Assembly (NCBI GenBank): GCA_958496175.1
Contig: OY292278.1
Location: 47,616,001 to 47,680,000, forward strand
Reading direction: 5' to 3'
Length of the DNA stretch: 64,000 bases
From: Sisyra terminalis
Lineage: Eukaryota; Arthropoda; Insecta; Neuroptera; Sisyridae
Part shown: in pieces, positions 11,261-22,439 of the stretch
How positions within the stretch are numbered: position 1 is the first letter of the stretch
How the letters are laid out: every line of letters starts with the position of its first letter
Position numbers and translations under genes: made by a program
The notes under the pieces: model-generated
Told to the model about the DNA's origin: nothing
The model's input: the letters and a program-made list of their open reading frames with translations, nothing else
Database searches by the model: none

Positions 11261-12182
11261 ATGTCACCAAAATTATCGATGATATTGAAAAAGATAGCCC
11301 AATTATTCTTTAAGTGGGGGATGCTTTTCAGTAGCGCAGTGATCTTTCTTTTAGGGATCAATTATTTAGTTGTATTGAAAAAGTTTGATAATTCAATTAA
11401 TGAATTCTTTGAAATTCTTCAAGCAAGAGGACTTCATCAATTTTGTGTTAAGGGTGGCGGTATGATTATGATTTTTGGCGCCCTTGGCAGTTATGGTGCG
11501 TTAACATCCTCTCATTCTATTTTAGTATACGTAAGTGCATATAAACTACTGCCCTGTTAAAAATGACCACTCTGTATAAATTGATACAGAGAATGGTTTC
11601 ACTATTTGTCAAAGTAACTCTATTTTTCATTTTATATTTAGGTGTACATTGTTGACATATTCGTCGCTATTCTATTCAAACTAATGGTGACAGAAATTGC
11701 CGACATTTTTCATACGATAGAATATAATGTGAAATTTGGTTATTTGGAAAGATATTTCAAGTATTATAATGAATCATATCGATCATTTGATGAAGTGCAA
11801 ATAAGGGTATGAATAATGTATCTGAAATTGAATATTGTTTATTGTTGCGATGATTTTAGTTTAAATGTTGTGGAGTGGCGGGCTTTGCTGATTACTCTTC
11901 AATAGCCATTAAGAATTTGCCGTCTACGTGTTGTGGTGCCCTAGGGAACATAAGTTGTACATTTCCGTACAGGGATGGATGTGGTGAAAAACTTATTAAT
12001 GCTATTGACGATGCTAGAAAAGTTAATGGGTCGTTGACGGGTACGATTTATTTTTTAATTGTAGGTAGAAATTTATTTCTCACTCCAGGAAAAACTGATA
12101 GATTTTTATGAATTTTATGACAATTTTTTTTCAGATTGTTACCCTCTTATTTGCTGAAATTCGAAGAAATCATTTCGATTAA
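11261..12182 (+). CDS. Tetraspanin, array gene 1
   Basis: Coding exons are 11261-11530, 11642-11806, 11860-12060 and 12135-12182; all introns are GT-AG and phase 0 (111, 53 and 74 nt). The product is 227 aa, a normal tetraspanin length. By eye TM1 is ~17-39, TM2 ~65-82 (IFGALGSYGALTSS, the usual FG.lG.yGa..es signature), TM3 ~91-106 and TM4 ~200-219. The large extracellular loop contains KCCG (Cys148/149), STCC (169/170), SC178 and GC186, the six-cysteine pattern of the family. Tetraspanins are plasma-membrane or endosomal organisers that bind partner proteins through this loop. The tail FAEIRRNHFD is shared with genes 2 and 3 almost unchanged. Clustering and motifs suggest the insect Tsp42E group; that is inference. 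The specific partner is unknown. Confidence 0.9.
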
Positions 12183-12299
12183 TCGGTGGCAACCAATGCT
12201 ATTTAACTTTGTCTCATACTATTTTGTGTATTTGTATTCTACCTCATTAAATATAAATATAAAATTGATTAAATACAAAATTATTTACTCTTCTTTACA

Positions 12300-13590
12300 T
12301 AATAAGACACAGCTTACCGGAGGAATAAAATTTTACTTTTCAAATTTTATCTCTACGATAAACTATTTCAAGTATAAGTAATACACTAATTAGTTCTACC
12401 TTATCTCGATTAGCCAACGAAAATTTTAAAGAGAGATTTTTCCAAAATTTTTATTTACCAATCGATGGGAAAACATTTGTATAGGTTAAAGAAAGAAATA
12501 TTTTCGTTAGTGACAGAATAGATTAGTTGTAATCAATTTTAAAAAATTGTTTATTTAATCATTGATAAAGTAAAATGTTAAGAGAATAGGGTTTTCAGCC
12601 ATATTTAATAACAAAAATACTGAATAATTCTGAAAAAACCCATTATGAGTTTCAAGTTTAAGCGCTTGAAAACTTAGTCATCAACATTCAAGGAATTACT
12701 GAGGGAACCCTTTAAGTATGATGCAAAATAAACACAAAATTTTTTAAAGTGAAATGTCAAGGTGAATCAGCTAATATTGCGCAATTATGGCACAAAGTTT
12801 TGGTATATTTTCGTACATCTCCGGAAGTCCATAGTTATTTTTATTCTCAGAAGTAGTGTTTCTTAACCCATGGTGTCCGCACCCATGGAGAAGAGGAAGG
12901 GTATTTTTGATAAAAACCTTCGCAACAAAATGTATTTTACTAATTTAAAAATAAAAAACAAACACCTTTTTAAATGGGGTTCGATGATCAACTTGTAGAT
13001 TAAAAGGGACGTGAGTCTACTAAAAGGTTGAGAAACACTGCTCTAAATTATCTGTGGTCTAAGCATTGCCCATCAAATAGTTGAGAAATCAGGAAAGAAA
13101 AAGTTCCGTGTTATATGCTTGAAAATTAGTTAATAGAACTACCCCTGGTCTCCTCTTTCTTACCATTATATTGTTTTAATTTTTGTTTAAAAATATAACT
13201 TTCAAACTTTGTTCAAAAAACGTTCGAATAGGAAATAATATCAAATTGAAATCCATAATTGTGTTTTGAAAAAGTTTTAAGGATGTTAATATTTGGGTTC
13301 ATGCCTTCGTGAAGAATCACGTGGTAAAAATGCTGATATGCATAGATCTTTAGAGAGTAATCTCCTGATTTTCATAAACTCTGGTTATGAATTTATTATC
13401 GACTCAGTCTTGGCCCAGGTTTGGACCCAGACTTGGACCAAAATTTCTTGGGACTTGGGCCCAAGCCAGGCTTGGCCTGGTGTAAAATTGAGTTACTTAC
13501 GAAATCATATCCATGGATCAGGCTTGGCAACCAGTCTCAATTTACATAAAATATTCCAAAAAATCAAGGAAATAATTTCCCCAAAACGGC
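12300..13590. repeat. Segmental duplication module B, copy 1
   Basis: The module begins AATAAGACACAGCTTACCGG immediately 3' of tetraspanin gene 1 and matches 23464-24847 (after gene 2) and 30670-32047 (after gene 4). It carries a small hAT-like MITE and ends in the CCTGG-rich block. No gene was recognised. The frame at 13293-13598 is a shadow of the CCTGG block. Confidence 0.85.
12854..13040. mobile_element. hAT-like MITE in module B, copy 1
   Basis: The left end resembles TAGTGTTTCTTAACCCATGG and the right end is AAAAGGTTGAGAAACACTG, so the two ends are imperfect inverted repeats of the CAGTGTTTCTCAACC type common in hAT elements. It is 187 bp with no coding capacity. Flanking 8-mers are only partly similar, so it is an old insertion. 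Copies elsewhere in the array were made by duplication. Confidence 0.6.
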
Positions 13591-13599
13591 CATTATGAG

Positions 13600-14495
13600 T
13601 TTTTTGAAAAGACCCATTATGAGTTTCAAGTTTAAGTGCTTGAAAACTTAGTCATCAACATTCAAGGAATTACTGAGGAAACCCTTTAAGTACGATGCAA
13701 AACAAACACAAAATGTTTTAAAGTGAATTATCAAGGTGATGCAGCTAATATTGAGCAATTATGGCACAAAGTCTTAATATATTTTTGTACATCCCCGAAA
13801 GTCCATAGTTTTTTTTCATTCTCAGAAGCCGTGTTTCTTAATCCATGGTGTCCGCACCCCTGAAGAAGAGGAAGGGTATTTTTGATAAAAAACTTCGCAA
13901 AAAATGTACTGTACTAAACACAACCAACAAACAAACAAATTTTTTACTGGGGTTCGATGATCTACTTGTAGATTTAAAGGGACGTGAGTCTACTAAAAGG
14001 TTGAGAAACACTGCCCTAAAGTATCTGTGGTCTAAACAGTGGCCATCAAAAAGTTAAGAAATTAGCAAAAGAAAAATTTCTTTGAAATGTGCTCGACAAT
14101 TAGTAAATGACACAACCACTGGTCTCCTCTTTTTTACCATCAAATTGTTGAAACTTTTTTTTACAAAAATAACTACCCAACTTTGTTCAAAAAACGTTCG
14201 AATAAGAAAAAAAATCAAAGTGACATCCATAATTGAAAAAGTTTTATGGATGTTATTAGTCTTCGTGGACGCAGAAGAACCACTTGCTAAAAATCCTCAT
14301 ATGCTCAGGATTTTGGAAAGTAATCTCCCGATTTTCATAATCTCAGGTAGGAATTTATAATCGGGCCAGTCTGGCCAAGGTTTGAACCAAGACTGGGCCC
14401 AAGCCTGGCCTGGCCGGATTTAAAATTGAGTTAGTTACAAAATAATATCCATGGACCAGCCTTGGCAACTAGTCCTAATTTACACTAGATATTCA
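13600..14495. repeat. Second, tandem partial copy of module B
   Basis: From GACCCATTATGAGTTTCAAG the sequence repeats 12638 onward, giving a tandem module B only after gene 1. It stops inside TTCAAAAAAAAAA at about 14495, where the other copies continue into TCAAGGAAATAATTTCCCC. The continuation reappears at about 21040, just upstream of gene 2. Confidence 0.8.
13829..14013. mobile_element. hAT-like MITE, copy 2
   Basis: Same element as at 12854: left CCGTGTTTCTTAATCCATGG, right AGGTTGAGAAACACTG. It lies in the tandem module B copy. Confidence 0.6.
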
Positions 14496-14886
14496 AAAAA
14501 AAAAAACAGCGAAAAACTATGTTGATTTACACAACGTCAAGTGCAATAGAAAACCGAATTTAATTTAAAGCCAAACTTATATGTCAAAGCTCGGCAATTT
14601 ACTACTAACCCAAGATTGCCGCTGTTGTGAGTATTGGAATTGCCCTGTGCCCATTCATATGCCCCTTGCCAATTAAATACGCGCCAAGTGACTTAAAAAG
14701 TGTAGAAAAATATTTGCCGATCTTAATTTTTATATTTTATGTGTAATAAAATATTAGTTTTTAATATTCCGGTTGCATTGCAATGATGGTTTCATGACAT
14801 TATTGCCGGTGGTTCGATTCCCACGCCTCACCAACCGATTCACGCCTCATTTTTTATCCATCAACTAACTGTTGAATGTTTCAACG

Positions 14887-14917
<31 letters not shown>

Positions 14918-15548
14918 TATAATGAATGAATCTTAAGTGAAATTCTCCACTGCTCTGAAAATTATTTATAAAATATGTCCACGTTTCATTCCATTTGAAT
15001 TGCTCGATCCTCTATCTTCGTCTCGAAAAAAGATCTTTATACCAACACGAAAGTGTATGTGCATCAAATACTTAATAAAGCCATTACCATTCATATTGCA
15101 AAAAAAAAATAATATGTATAATATAGGCAGAGGTCTCATAAAATTCTATGACATAACCTGGAATATATTCGCAAAAGACCAAATGAACGGTTATCGAGAC
15201 CGTTTAAGCATGCAAAATGTGTAATTTTTCGTTGGTGATAACGTTTGTTGAATTCATAAAACGAATTCTAATTTGCGTTAGATATTTGTGCGATAGAAAA
15301 AATATTAATGGGATTAATGCGTTTCGGTGATTTACGAATGCAAATTGTATGGAAGAAGACCAGAAGAAGATTGGTGTAGTGTTGGGCCAAATGGGTCGAG
15401 ACATTGGTGATCTACACATAGATCGAGGCTTGCCGTCCGTAGGGGAGACCGGGTACAAAAGTATAGTATTTTGTACAGTATTTAGAAAATATTGTATTTC
15501 CCATTCAGATAGACATTTTTATTTTATCAGCAGATAGTGCGTACATTA
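14496..15548. other. Unduplicated DNA with an (AT)n microsatellite
   Basis: This starts a ~6.5 kb island (to 21040) absent from the other array units. An (AT)n run lies at 14895-14921. A GGTGGTTCGATTCCCAC stretch near 14808 resembles a tRNA B-box, but no cloverleaf forms. The frames at 14937-15224 and 15204-15458 have no motif. Confidence 0.4.
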
Positions 15549-15590
15549 GGGTGGGTCAAAAAAATCGATTATTTTTTAATTAATTAATTT
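15549..15590 (+). repeat. Terminal fragment of repeat family P3
   Basis: TTAGGGTGGGTCAAAAAAAT followed by CGATTATTTTTT matches the start of the repeats at 15887 and 16375. It lies next to the reverse transcriptase fragment on its other side. Confidence 0.5.
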
Positions 15591-15886
15591 AAGTCTGTTA
15601 AGTTCCTGTCTTTGTAATTTGGTTTGTGGATTCCATGTGAGATGGCTATCCAAGTAGAACCCTAGATAGCGAATTTCTGATGATTTTTTTTAAGATTTCG
15701 TTTTCGAGATATAATGGTGGGCAAATTTTTCTATTGAGGAAGAATGTGACATTTACATATTTTTCTTTGTTTATTTTTATTTTCCATTTTTGGCTCCATA
15801 CTGTCAGAAGGTCAAGGTGCTGTTGTAAATTTTTGGTCGCTTAAAGGGGGTTGGGATCCGAGGAAAGGATCGCTGTATCATGAGCA
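15591..15886 (-). pseudogene. Jockey-like reverse transcriptase fragment
   Basis: On the minus strand the frame reads DTAILSSDPNPL, a stop, then LQQHLDLLTVWSQKWKIKIN and, after a frame change, EIRYLGFYLDSHLTWNP. These are the post-catalytic motifs of jockey-clade RTs (DDTAIl, L..W...W.IkiN..K, i.YLG..LD..LtW). The catalytic ADD reads AHD and is directly followed by a repeat P3 insertion at 15887. About 100 residues remain, and the copy is dead. Confidence 0.75.
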
Positions 15887-16520
15887 TTAGTGTGGGTCAA
15901 AAAAATCGATTATTTTTTTTTTTTACAAGTGACACGGAAAAATGGGTTCCTAGACACCTTAAAAAAATTCTCACCAATTATGAGCTCTTAATTTTAATAG
16001 GAAGATCCTCCGCATCGCAGTTTTGTATTTTTTTCTCAGTCCAATAGAAAAAAATTCATACCTCATCATTTATCGATTGTACAGAAAAATGTTCTGAAAG
16101 AATTTTTTAGGAAATTTAATGCTCTACAAAAAAGGTATTCTATATTTTTTCCGTAAGCCTCACCATTTGAAAGATATAAAGGATATAATTTTGATTATTT
16201 TAAGACAAGATTCATTTTTGTTTATGAATTATATAACTCGACAATAAATGACTCTTATACAATGCGCAATACAAATTTTTGTTGGAAATTAACTGCTCTA
16301 TAAAAATGGTGTCTAATATTTTGGCGATTAAATTAACCCTTCAAAAGATATTCATCATCAAACTTTCATGAGCATTAGTGTGGGTCAAAAAAATCGATTA
16401 TTTTTTTTTTACAAGTGACGCGGAAAAATGGGTTGCTAGACACCTTAAAAAAATTCTCACCAAGTATGAGCTCTTAATTTTAATAGGAAGATCCTCCGTA
16501 TCGCAGTTTTGTATTTTTTT
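15887..16520. repeat. Repeat P3, tandemly duplicated (period 488 bp)
   Basis: TGAGCATTAGTGTGGGTCAA occurs at 15881 and 16369, 488 bp apart, followed in both places by the same sequence (TCGATTATTTTTTT, ACAAGTGAC, TAATAGGAAGATCCTCCG). The second copy is cut off at about 16520. The word ATGAGCAT before each copy derives from the adjacent RT fragment, so the tandem copy includes the insertion junction. No coding sequence is present. Confidence 0.65.
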
Positions 16521-17002
16521 CTATGAGTATTATTTTATTATATGTATTATTTTATTTTATTACTTTATACATATAATTTTAAAATACATATACAAGGAAA
16601 ACTAGCCGACAGTCCATATAAAAGAAAGGTGGGAAGATACAGAAGAAATCTGCTTTTACTGTGAGGATTTAAACTCCAAATCTAATGAAAGCTGATGTTC
16701 TTGCAGTATTTGTCAAAAATACATATAAAGTCTTACGTCTACCACTTGAACTTGTTTTTTTTTTGTAATATCAAGTATTTCAGGATAGTTTATAGGGGAA
16801 CCTGGGGCGGAACGGGGTAGCTAAGTTTTAATTACAATTTACGAGAGATTTAAAGAAACAATCTCATTGTTTTGTAATTTATATACTTATTTAATTCATT
16901 CTTTACAAATAAAAAAAGGTTTTATTGATTTAAATTAATAATTGATATTAAAAATTTAGATTTCAAAAACAAATGGAAATTTCCCATTGTGCCCCAGCAA
17001 AT
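16521..17002. other. Unassigned, with a possible DNA-transposon end
   Basis: TAGGGGAACCTGGGGCGGAA at about 16794 looks like the terminal inverted repeat of a TA-inserting (Tc1/mariner or pogo-like) transposon. TGTGCCCCAGC at about 16988 may be part of the other end, cut by the Helitron remnant that follows. Nothing else was recognised. Confidence 0.3.
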
Positions 17003-17178
17003 TTCATTAAATTTGGTTGTTCCGTTTTTTAGTTAAATCAGGACACACAGACAGACAGACAGACAGACAAAAATGTTAAATTTGGAATAAGGGCCTTTTG
17101 AAGCGAATATTTATCCTAAAATTGGGTTCAAAATCGAAATGTACAGGCAGACGTAAGAATTTCATATATTTGTATAGA
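17003..17178 (-). mobile_element. Helitron 5'-end fragment
   Basis: On the minus strand it begins TCTATACAAATATATGAAAT and runs through ACGTCTGCCTGTACATTTCG, the (GTCT)n tract and AACGGAACAACC. This is the same 5' end as the Helitrons at 19303 and 22440. The rest of the element is missing. Confidence 0.7.
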
Positions 17179-17789
17179 TATAGCTTTTTGGTCCTGGTGG
17201 TTGGACCATGATTTCCTATGAAGTGCAAACGCCCTGTGTTAAAAACCATTGTTTGGAAACCTCTGGTTTTGATAAATGAAAGCCAGATATAACTCCTCTA
17301 TCACATTTAGTTCGAAATTAGTTAATTTACATGTAGAAATTTTGTGACGAATTTGAATCAGTTCTAAATTCTACCTCAATAGATAATAGATTCACATATG
17401 TGTGCGGCCATGTAAGTGTGTATTTGGGTAGTTGCGAATGTGTGCATAGAATTGCACATAAATTTAAATACATACACATAATTACACAACATACACAAAT
17501 GCATATATCTTAGTACATATAGAACTTATAGGCACACACATGCACGTTTGGCTCTTTAATATAAATGTGAATGCAAATCATTGTCTGTTTACGTACAGCC
17601 TATACCATGTACACATTTCAACTCATCAATAACGTCCGTCCAAACGTCGTCACCATAAACACCGACAGACAGACGGACATAAATACAAACACAAAAACAA
17701 ACACACAAACTGGAAATTCACACAAAGAAATTGCAGTCGGAAGAATTAATTTTATGCTTTGTGAAAAGCCAAAATATAATAAAAAATAA
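17179..17789. other. Unassigned region
   Basis: The sequence is rich in CA/AC-type simple sequence (CACATAATTACACAACATAC). The frame at 17571-17789 is low-complexity (TNTKTNTQT) and not supported. Confidence 0.4.
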
Positions 17790-18120
17790 TATAATTACCC
17801 CAGATCACAACCATTGGTTCATAAAAAAAAATAGATTTTAAAAAATTTAAAATCACTTATTTGGTATAAGTACTACATAAGTATTAAAATTTCATACTAA
17901 TTTAGTGAAATGACGTTATTTAAAATGTTATTAAAATGATACAAAAAAAAAAACACTTATATTTTATTTCTTAATATAATTTTAGGTTATTTTTTTTATA
18001 TTAACAACACTTTGGTTATTAAATTAAAAATTTCGATTGTTGATTAACTCTACATTATCTCATATTAAACATTTTATTGAGATAAAACCTTTAGTTGCGA
18101 ATGCAACGGGCAACTACTAG
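17790..18120 (+). mobile_element. Helitron-type 3' terminus, second family
   Basis: The segment from ACCCCAGATCACAACCATTG to GCAACGGGCAACTACTAG is repeated at about 62578-62926. It ends CTAG before a host T, and TTGCGAATGCAA provides a short sub-terminal palindrome, both typical of Helitron 3' ends. The 5' part is missing. No coding capacity. Confidence 0.5.
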
Positions 18121-18331
18121 TCTTTTAAATAAAAATACTATTTGGAAGTCTGAGTACTGAATAAACAATCTAGGAGATAGTTTAATTTTATCCTGAAGAT
18201 ATGACTATTTTTATGTGAAAATACGCATGTTTTCTCTATCTTCCGGTTAAAATTATATCTGGAAGATAAATGTCATTATCTAGATGTGAAAATACCAGGC
18301 CTTACCATATAGAAGTAGAATATATTCATTA

Positions 18332-19152
18332 GGGTGTTTTTTTTTTGAGACTATTTTTTTTTTGCTCCCATGCCGAAATTGTGTTGGAAATACTTCAAAA
18401 AAAATTCCCTGAATATTTGAGCTCTTAATATTAATATTAAGTACTCGCTCACAGCGTGTGAATATTTTTCATCTAAAATACACGTAAACTTTGATTTTTT
18501 TTTTTAAATTTTTATAGCTTATCGGCATTTTATGGTATCGCCTTGCTCAAAGTCGGAATTTTTTTACAATTGTATGCTCTACAAAAGTGCCTATTTTTCA
18601 TAATTTTTAATAAGGAATAAAAAATCAATATTTTCTTAAATTTTACTCAATAATCCGTAAAAAATTTATAGTAAGAGAAATTCAAAGCTCAATATCTCGA
18701 GAAATATCGATCTTAGCAATTTGGTTTTCTGGAACTTTTTTGTAGGAAATTAAATTTCCTATAAATTTGACATTTACATTTTTTCTGTAGGCCTTGTAAT
18801 TCATGAGTTACTGAGAGAAAAACGAGAAATCTATGAAAAATCTTGGTTTAATGACCCGTACTACCTCGCCCGTGTAAATTACGATTTTGCCGCAATAGGC
18901 ACTTTTGTAGAGCATACAATTGCAAAAAAAATCCCGACTTTGAGCGAGGCAATACTATAAAATGCCGCTGAGCTATAAAAATTTAAAAAAAAAATCAAAG
19001 TTTACGTGTAAATGGAAAATATTCACACGCTGTGAGCGAGTACTTAATATTAATATTAAAAGCTCAAACTTTCAGGGAATTTTTTTTGAAGTATTTCCAA
19101 CAAAATTTAGGCATGGGAGCAAAAAAAAAAATAGTCCCAAAAAAAAGCACCC
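18332..19152. mobile_element. Palindromic TA-flanked MITE, family P2
   Basis: TA (18330-18331) then GGGTGTTTT at the left, and AAAAAAGCACCC then TA (19153-19154) at the right. The arms are long, imperfect inverted repeats carrying TTAATATTAATATTAAGTAC, TCGCTCACAGCGTGTGAAT and TTTGTAGAGCATACAATTG on the left and their complements on the right, so most of the 821 bp folds back on itself. No transposase. The frame at 18962-19192 is part of the right arm. A partial relative is at 38741. Confidence 0.75.
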
Positions 19153-19302
19153 TAATATTCATAAGCTATCATGCATTGATATGATTAAATAATTAATTGC
19201 GTATACATGCAGTTTGTCAAAATGGTTAATTGTATCCACCGACAAGATGTAAATAGCGACTAAGTAAAAATTAAATTAATACAAAAGTAATTATATATTT
19301 TA

Positions 19303-20062
19303 CTAGCTGATCCCCGCGACTTCGTCTGCGTAACGTAGGTGTAGATTATATTTTCTTTTTAAATTTGCTATTTGTAGTGGCATACGAAAATTATTATTTT
19401 TCTTATTTCTTTTACAAAAAACATAATCATACTTAAAAACACTATTTTGTCAACGTTAATATTTCCTTATTGAGCAACTGTAAGGGTCTATTTACAACAA
19501 TTTTGTAAAAAAAAAATAAAAAAAAAGTTTACTGTAAGATTTGAACCCACATCTTTATAATTAGGAGCATCAGAATGTTAGATACTTAAGCCATTACGCT
19601 ATTAACATCAACTTTGTGTTTTATATATATAAAGCTTTATATTTCAAAGATGCAATTTTTAAATTTTAAATTGAATTTACTGTGCTTTTTATCAGTTCAA
19701 CTAAAAATATTTTTACAGATTATTTTTTAACTTTAAATTACCTTTCCAATGATATATAACTCACTTGTCTAGTGTAAAAATTTCTGTTTTCATCCCTTGG
19801 GAGTACCTTCCCTTATTATTTTTTTGGAATGATAAGTAGCCTATAGTCTGTAGGAAATTGTGTTGTATCTTAAAACCAAATTTCATTAAATTTGGTTGTT
19901 CCGTTCTTTAGTTAAATCGGGACACACAGACAGACAGACAGACAAAAATTTTAAAAATGATAAATTTGAAATTAGGGCCTCTAGAAACAAATATTTTCCT
20001 TAAAATTGGGTTCAAAATCGAAATGTACAGACAGACGTAAGAATTTTATATATTAGTATAGA
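19303..20062 (-). mobile_element. Non-autonomous Helitron, 760 bp
   Basis: The left edge is CTAGCTGATCCCCGCGACTT after a host A, and the right edge is TATTAGTATAGA before a host T. On the minus strand it therefore begins TC and ends CTAG. It contains the (GACA)n tract, the AACGGAACAACC block and a minus-strand tRNA-like relic (about 19545-19615). No coding sequence. Confidence 0.85.
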
Positions 20063-21040
20063 TTTACCCATTTTTATCTATGCATTAAAACTGATTTTTT
20101 ATTCATATTCAGAAAAATATAATGTATGTAAATATTGCATTAAATAATTTTAAAAAAATACCTTTCTTTTAATTGTATTTAAACTATTGGGTGTTAAAGT
20201 ATAGAATAGACAAGTACGAGAAATGAGATAGTAGAAATGCAAGAGGGAAATTTTGATCGTGGATATTTTCACCACGTTTTGGAATCTGTCATATTAGCAA
20301 TCCTAGAGATTTTCGTTGATGTTTTCAAGTCAGAAAATGATCCTGTGGGATGAGAGTCTGAGGATGGAATTGGCAATGGTGGCATTAACGTTAAGTTAGC
20401 TGTAACTGTTCCCGCGACAACTCCAATTCCAATCTTTCCATTCCCATTAGGGATGAAAAACGCTACAATCCACCTGGTTTCAATTCATGTCCTTTGTGTT
20501 CCCGTGCTCTACGCCCAACCAACGCTCAACGTATTATGTTCACCAAGAATTTCTCATTTTCGATAAAACGCTAGTCACATCGTCAAATCGAAAAGTGATC
20601 TTATGAAACTTTAACGAAGATAACACACAAATCATGTTACCATCATCTAATTCGATTTATCTCTCATTTTTCCCCCGCTGCCCGTGTGCAAATGGCAAGC
20701 CAAGCGAGCCAGAGCAATCCGAGGAGGGAAAATTTAAATTTTCTCAAAACAAACCATGGCGCAACGAATACGAAATAAGTACATTTGATGAAATATTAAT
20801 TTCGTCTTGTCGCAAACGTTTTAAATAATTTAATACACCCCAGTGCCACTCAGTATTTAGACAGTATTTTCGTTGGAGTCTCCCCTTTAATTACGGCGTT
20901 TATACACCAAATGTCATACTTGAGGTACGTAAGGGATGAAATTATATAACAACGGCCAGGGTGAGATGGAAAGAACAAGATGAAGACCAAGAAGGTGAAG
21001 TGACAGCAAACATTTTTACGAAAAAAAAAAAAACCCTTTT
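20063..21040. other. Unassigned, apparently unique DNA
   Basis: Composition is less AT-rich than the neighbours around 20340-20820, and no repeat terminus was found. A 64-codon frame (20634-20828) has no recognised motif. It could include host regulatory DNA, but nothing proves it. Confidence 0.35.
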
Positions 21041-21076
21041 ACCCCAAAACTGCCCTTTCTCGTGATGTGATAACGT

Positions 21077-21087
21077 GGGGGGGGGGG
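21077..21087 (+). repeat. Poly-G tract, 11 G
   Basis: Equivalent of the 20-G tract upstream of gene 1. Here it is preceded by CGTGATGTGATAACGT. Confidence 0.95.
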
Positions 21088-21320
21088 TGGACAGCTCACC
21101 AAAGGGTTGCAATGCGTTCTAATTCTATAAGTGAACCTGTCCATCATAATTAAATTACATCGTTAATATTCTAGTGAAACAACCAATCTGATTATTTTAG
21201 AAAAAACAATTTTGTTGAGCTTTTATACTTGGTTTATGGTTTTAGTGAGCTTTGATCTATATTTGTCAAATCCTAGCGACAATAGTGAAACATTTGTCAA
21301 TTAATTTCTTTAAATAGAAA

Positions 21321-22319
21321 ATGTCATCAAAACTTACGATGTCTAAGAAAGAGATAACCAAACTTGTCGATCAGAAATTATTACAATTTACGATGACTGT
21401 GAAGGAGAAACCCCAATTGATCTATCAGTGTGGGATGGTGATTACAGGCATAGTGATCTTTTTTTTGGGGATCACTTATGGGGTTGTATTCAAAGACTAT
21501 AATCAATCATTAAGAGCGACTTATGTAATTCTTGAGGTAAAAGAATATTATACCTTGTGTCTGAATGGAGGCTATATAATTATGAATTTTGGCATCCTTG
21601 GCATCTATGGTGGGTTAACATCTTCTCGTTATGTTTTAGGATACGTAAGTGCGTATAAACTACTGCCCTGTTTAAAATGACCACTCTGTATAAATTGATA
21701 CAGCCAATGGTTTCACAATTTTTCAAAGTAAACCCCAATGTTTATCTTTTATTTAGGTGATCATTCTCGAAATGTTAATTGCTATTGGATTCAATTTAAT
21801 ACCGTCACGAATTGATGAAATCTTTCATAAGTTGGAAGTCCGTCTTAAACTGTACGTTCTGGACCATTTTTTCTATATTATGTTTGACTACTGGGGCGAC
21901 ACTTTAAGACGATATGTTTATGACATGGAATTAAGTGTATGAATAATGTATCCGAAATGGAATATATTTGATTGTTGTGATGATTTTAGTTAAAATGTTG
22001 TGGAATAGAAGGATTAAAGGATTACGCTATAAAGTTTAAATATGATTTTCCGGCTTCTTGTTGTGGTGTCACAGATGCAAGTTGGAAAAATTGTTCAGAC
22101 CCGTACAAGACTGGATGCACAGATACACTTTTAAATTTGATTGACGAAGCTAGAAGAGTAAATGCGGCGTTGACGGCTACGATATATACTTTCATTGTCA
22201 GTCGAAATTTATTTCTCACTCCAGAAAAAAAATATAAATTTTTATAAATTTTATGACAACGTTTGTTTCAGTTTATTGCCATTGTATTTGCTGAAATTCG
22301 AAGAAATCATTTCGATTAA
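21321..22319 (+). CDS. Tetraspanin, array gene 2 (extended N-terminus)
   Basis: Coding exons are 21321-21644, 21757-21936, 21990-22196 and 22272-22319; introns are 112, 53 and 75 nt, phase 0, GT-AG. The product is 252 aa. The N-terminus is 18 residues longer than in genes 1 and 4: the segment around LTM at the start recurs as FTM at residues 23-25, and the extra SKKEITKLVDQKL resembles the start of pseudogene 5. TM1 is ~35-57, TM2 carries FGILGIYGGLTSSR, TM3 opens exon 2, and the loop has KCCG (171/172), ASCC (192/193), NC203 and GC211. TM4 and the tail end FAEIRRNHFD. The donor of intron 3 is GTCAGT, weaker than GTAAGT. A Helitron lies 120 bp downstream. Function beyond membrane scaffolding is unknown. 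Confidence 0.88.
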
Positions 22320-22439
22320 TCGGTGGCAACCCAATGCTATTTAACTTTGTCTCATACTCTTTTGTGTATTTGTATTCTACCTCATTAAATATAATATAAA
22401 ATTGATTAAATACAAAATTATTTACTCTTCTATACATAA

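Noticed and set aside
14800..14835. tRNA 3'-half-like sequence (GGTGGTTCGATTCCCACGCC)
   Set aside because: The T-stem does not pair with a 7-nt loop, and no D-arm or anticodon arm is visible upstream.
17571..17789. 72-codon ORF with TNTKTNTQT
   Set aside because: Low-complexity CA/AC repeat translation.
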